The notes below the pieces were generated by a model. It saw nothing but the letters and a program-made list of their open reading frames with translations, was not told where the DNA came from and did not search any database. A stretch of 6,807 nucleotides of DNA from Clostridia bacterium (GTDB lineage: Bacteria > Bacillota > Clostridia > Oscillospirales > Acutalibacteraceae), in NCBI GenBank assembly GCA_017381395.1, contig JAFOCH010000132.1:1-6807 (forward strand), given 5' to 3'. Below, in pieces: positions 5,752 through 6,807 of the stretch (its first letter is position 1; every line of letters begins with the position of its first letter). The translations under genes and the position numbers were made by a program.

Positions 5752-5827
5752 TTTTTATTTGGTTTCCCAAGACCGCCATTTCGGCGGTTTCGGCTGAGTA
5801 CCGCTCAGCGCTCATCGGTTGGGTTAT
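5752..5827 (-). repeat. Ribozyme-containing repeat, copy 1
   Basis: This is a near-copy of 6212-6288 in the same orientation, with one single-base gap and a handful of substitutions. The shared block covers the whole hammerhead fold plus a 3' tail of GGGAAACC followed by an A/U-rich run. Repeat boundaries coincide with the ribozyme and tail rather than with a coding region. Confidence 0.85.
5766..5823 (-). ncRNA. Type I hammerhead ribozyme, copy 1 (one core substitution)
   Basis: Read on the minus strand. Stem I is CCCAA (5823-5819) with UUGGG (5770-5766). The core CCGAUGA (5818-5812) has C instead of the conserved U at core position 4. Stem II starts with G5811-C5792, then after a bulged C pairs GCUGAG with CUCAGC around CGGUA. 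GAAA follows (5791-5788), then stem III CCGCC/GGCGG with loop GAAAU, then GUC. Cleavage is predicted between 5771 and 5770. It begins 15 nt after the stop codon of the 104-residue gene. The U-to-C change should reduce activity, so this copy may be weak or inactive. Both copies share the stem II bulge. Confidence 0.65.
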
Positions 5828-5837
5828 TTCCCTTTCG

Positions 5838-6152
5838 TCAACTCCATATAATACATAGACTGTTTTTCTCATTGAGCACATCATCAATATCTATAGGGTT
5901 TGTGCTTGTGACCTTTTCGGTCAAACTCCGGCTAAAAATATAGTCGCAGAAAAAATTATGCAGCAGATTGTTTTTGAGTTCTACAATTCCCTCAAATAAT
6001 CTGTATCCTACAGCATCAGGATTTTCTTCTAAATATGCACGGATCAGATCCCTGTTGCTATCATTCAGTTCCGAAAATGCTTCAGGGCGTCCATACACTA
6101 ACCATTTATAAAAAATCTCATCGTTTTTTCTTTTTGCTTCTTCAAGTGTCAT
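5838..6152 (-). CDS. 104-residue protein lying between two hammerhead ribozymes, function unknown
   Basis: ATG at 6152 follows leader repeat copy B, with GGGGAGAAAGG ending 8 nt upstream. The product begins MTLEEAKRKNDEIFYKWLVY and looks mainly helical. A helix-rich first half (RDLIRAYLEENPDAVGYRLF, residues 34-53) is followed by an amphipathic segment at about 54-75 and an acidic tail ending CIIWS. I do not recognise a family. Ribozyme copy 2 lies upstream of its leader, and copy 1 begins 15 nt after its stop. If both act, this gene would leave the operon as its own 461-nt RNA. Another frame (start codons at 5872-5887) overlaps its 3' end and crosses the ribozyme; it has no ribosome binding site and is discounted. 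Confidence 0.8.
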   Translation of the reverse strand: MTLEEAKRKNDEIFYKWLVYGRPEAFSELNDSNRDLIRAYLEENPDAVGYRLFEGIVELKNNLLHNFFCDYIFSRSLTEKVTSTNPIDIDDVLNEKNSLCIIWS

Positions 6153-6160
6153 GATAGTTT

Positions 6161-6190
6161 CCTTTCTCCCCGTCTTGCCGATAGGTCAGC
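6161..6190 (-). repeat. Leader repeat, copy B (hairpin plus ribosome binding site)
   Basis: This 30-nt element is the partner of 5036-5065 (28 of 30 positions identical). It carries the same GCUGA-CCUA-UCGGC hairpin followed by GGGGAGAAAGG. It ends 8 nt before the ATG at 6152. A run of 13 A on the transcribed strand (6193-6205) precedes it, so the hairpin would sit at the base of an unstructured stretch. Confidence 0.6.
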
Positions 6191-6211
6191 TCTTTTTTTT
6201 TTTTTGGCTTA

Positions 6212-6288
6212 TTTTTATTTTGGTTTCCCAAGACCGCCATTCCGGCGGTTTCGGCTGAGTACCGTTCAGCTCTCGTCAGTTGGGCTAT
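6212..6288 (-). repeat. Ribozyme-containing repeat, copy 2
   Basis: Same-orientation partner of 5752-5827. Within the 58-nt ribozyme the copies differ at five positions: loop III, the top of stem II, the stem II bulge, the free core position 7, and core position 4. Four of the five are places where a hammerhead tolerates change. Confidence 0.85.
6227..6284 (-). ncRNA. Type I hammerhead ribozyme, copy 2 (consensus core)
   Basis: Read on the minus strand. Stem I is CCCAA (6284-6280) with UUGGG (6231-6227). The core CUGACGA (6279-6273) matches CUGANGA. Stem II starts with G6272-C6253, then after a bulged A pairs GCUGA with UCAGC around a 7-nt loop. GAAA lies at 6252-6249. Stem III is CCGCC/GGCGG with loop GGAAU, followed by GUC. 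Cleavage is predicted between 6232 and 6231. Stems II and III are closed and stem I is open, which makes it type I. It starts 7 nt after the stop codon of the gene at 6292. All invariant core residues are present; the single-base bulge in stem II and the short stem I are the only departures. Confidence 0.8.
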
Positions 6289-6291
6289 GTA

Positions 6292-6609
6292 TTACCGCAG
6301 TTTGAATCCTTGCTGCGCGTAAATTTTTGTGAAAAGCCTTCTTGCTTTGCTATAGTCAGCCTTTGACGATCTCATTGTAACCAGCCCGTACCTGTCCCAC
6401 TTGGTATTACCGCTAGGGTGTTTCTCACCCGTATCCCTGACCTTTTCAAGTACGTTAGTTTTCAGATAGCAGCTTAACCGCTCCCTTGTGAAGTCCTCTG
6501 TTCCCTCGTTGATGATCTCGCACGTGTCAAAATCATAGTCGGTATATGGTACTTCGTACTGATCCCGTCTTTTCCTGGGCGCTCCGTAGATTCTAATAGT
6601 TGTAATCAT
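6292..6609 (-). CDS. First gene of unit 1, basic 105-residue protein, function unknown
   Basis: ATG at 6609 is preceded by GGAAGGGG at a slightly long spacing (10 nt). The promoter lies about 50 nt upstream. The product opens MITTIRIYGAPRKRRDQYEV, with a basic patch at 12-15. A middle segment CEIINEGTEDFTRERLSCYL is followed by a Lys/Arg-rich second half (WDRYGLVTMRSSKADYSKAR, residues 71-90). The chain ends FKLR and is probably alpha/beta. Placement as the first gene behind the strongest promoter fits an early regulator or host-takeover protein, and the charge would allow nucleic-acid binding, but I recognise no family. Its stop codon is followed after 7 nt by ribozyme copy 2, so its mRNA would acquire a ribozyme-generated 3' end. 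Confidence 0.8.
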   Translation of the reverse strand: MITTIRIYGAPRKRRDQYEVPYTDYDFDTCEIINEGTEDFTRERLSCYLKTNVLEKVRDTGEKHPSGNTKWDRYGLVTMRSSKADYSKARRLFTKIYAQQGFKLR

Positions 6610-6664
6610 GTTGATCTAACCCCTTCCAATTATTACCATTGTGTTATCTGCTTTCCATGATTTT

Positions 6665-6693
6665 ATTATAACAGATCGGTGCAAAAAAGTCAA
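6665..6693 (-). promoter_or_regulatory. Strong sigma-A promoter of unit 1
   Basis: On the minus strand, TTGACT (6688-6693) and TATAAT (6665-6670) are 17 bp apart, with TGT just before the -10 forming a TGn extension. Eleven of twelve hexamer positions match consensus. The expected start is near 6657, leaving a leader of about 50 nt before the ATG at 6609. Confidence 0.92.
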
Positions 6694-6721
6694 CGCTTTT
6701 TAGTACCATTTTTGTTATTAT

Positions 6722-6752
6722 TCGGTTACAAAAATGTAATTTTTGTAACCGA
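6722..6752. promoter_or_regulatory. 31-bp perfect palindrome upstream of the unit 1 promoter, probable operator
   Basis: Two 14-bp arms (6722-6735 and 6739-6752) are exact inverted copies with a 3-bp spacer. Each arm runs from TCGG at its outer end through TTACAAAAAT to the centre. It lies 28 bp upstream of the -35 and contains TTACA once and TGTAA twice, the half-sites of the smaller dyad at the unit 2 promoter. Related ATTTTTGT words occur outside it at 6708-6715 and about 6775-6783. A site for a repressor or activator fits best. A cruciform or replication-related site, or a terminator for a gene entering from the right, cannot be excluded. Confidence 0.6.
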
Positions 6753-6807
6753 CTTTTCGTTCCGTGTAAGGGGAATTTTTTGTACTGAAAAAACTGTTTA
6801 TCCTACC
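6753..6807. other. Non-coding right end of the window, no gene seen
   Basis: No credible reading frame enters or starts here. The stretch is A/T-rich with a TTTTTTGTAC word at about 6776-6785. Nothing shows whether this is near a genome end or simply an intergenic region. Confidence 0.4.

Noticed and set aside
1..6807. CRISPR arrays, tRNAs, rRNAs, insertion sequences or terminal inverted repeats
   Set aside because: No regularly spaced repeats, cloverleaf-like sequence, transposase motifs or matching window ends were seen by eye.

Overview
The window is part of a small, compact mobile genome, most likely a protein-primed (phi29-like) phage or linear element of a Bacillota host such as a gut Clostridia. 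The main evidence is a complete family B DNA polymerase of the protein-primed type, preceded by a gene placed like a terminal protein. Genes are tightly packed, all on the minus strand, and most have strong GGAGG-type ribosome binding sites. Several short zinc-ribbon, Lar-like and YopX-like proteins, typical of phages of low-GC Gram-positive bacteria, support this. No structural, packaging or lysis gene is visible, so phage rather than linear plasmid is an inference.

Read in the direction of transcription (right to left) there are two transcription units. Unit 1 starts at a near-perfect sigma-A promoter (6665-6693) with a long perfect palindrome upstream (6722-6752). It carries small unrecognised genes: 6292-6609, 5838-6152, 5352-5600, 5072-5317, and a gene at 4623-5030 split by one in-frame TGA. 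Unit 2 starts at an extended -10 promoter (4573-4601) flanked by dyads. It carries a Lar-like zinc protein, a 37-residue membrane peptide, an 85-residue conserved-looking protein, a candidate ssDNA-binding protein, a candidate terminal protein, the DNA polymerase, a second Lar-like protein, a zinc-ribbon protein and a YopX-like protein cut by the window edge. The order SSB candidate, terminal-protein candidate, polymerase resembles the phi29 early operon, so unit 2 is read as the replication module.

The most unusual feature is in unit 1. Two near-identical copies of a type I hammerhead ribozyme lie on the transcribed strand, directly after the stop codons of two successive genes (6227-6284 and 5766-5823). 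Their predicted cleavage sites are exactly 461 nt apart and bracket a complete leader plus the 104-residue ORF. If both cleave, the transcript would release a 461-nt mRNA unit with 5'-OH and 2',3'-cyclic phosphate ends, which could be stabilised, ligated or circularised. The upstream copy (6227-6284) fits the core consensus. The downstream copy has one substitution at a conserved core position and may be weak or dead. A second repeat, a 30-nt leader hairpin plus ribosome binding site, precedes two of the unit 1 genes. Both promoters also share TGTAA/TTACA dyads just upstream, suggesting a common regulator.
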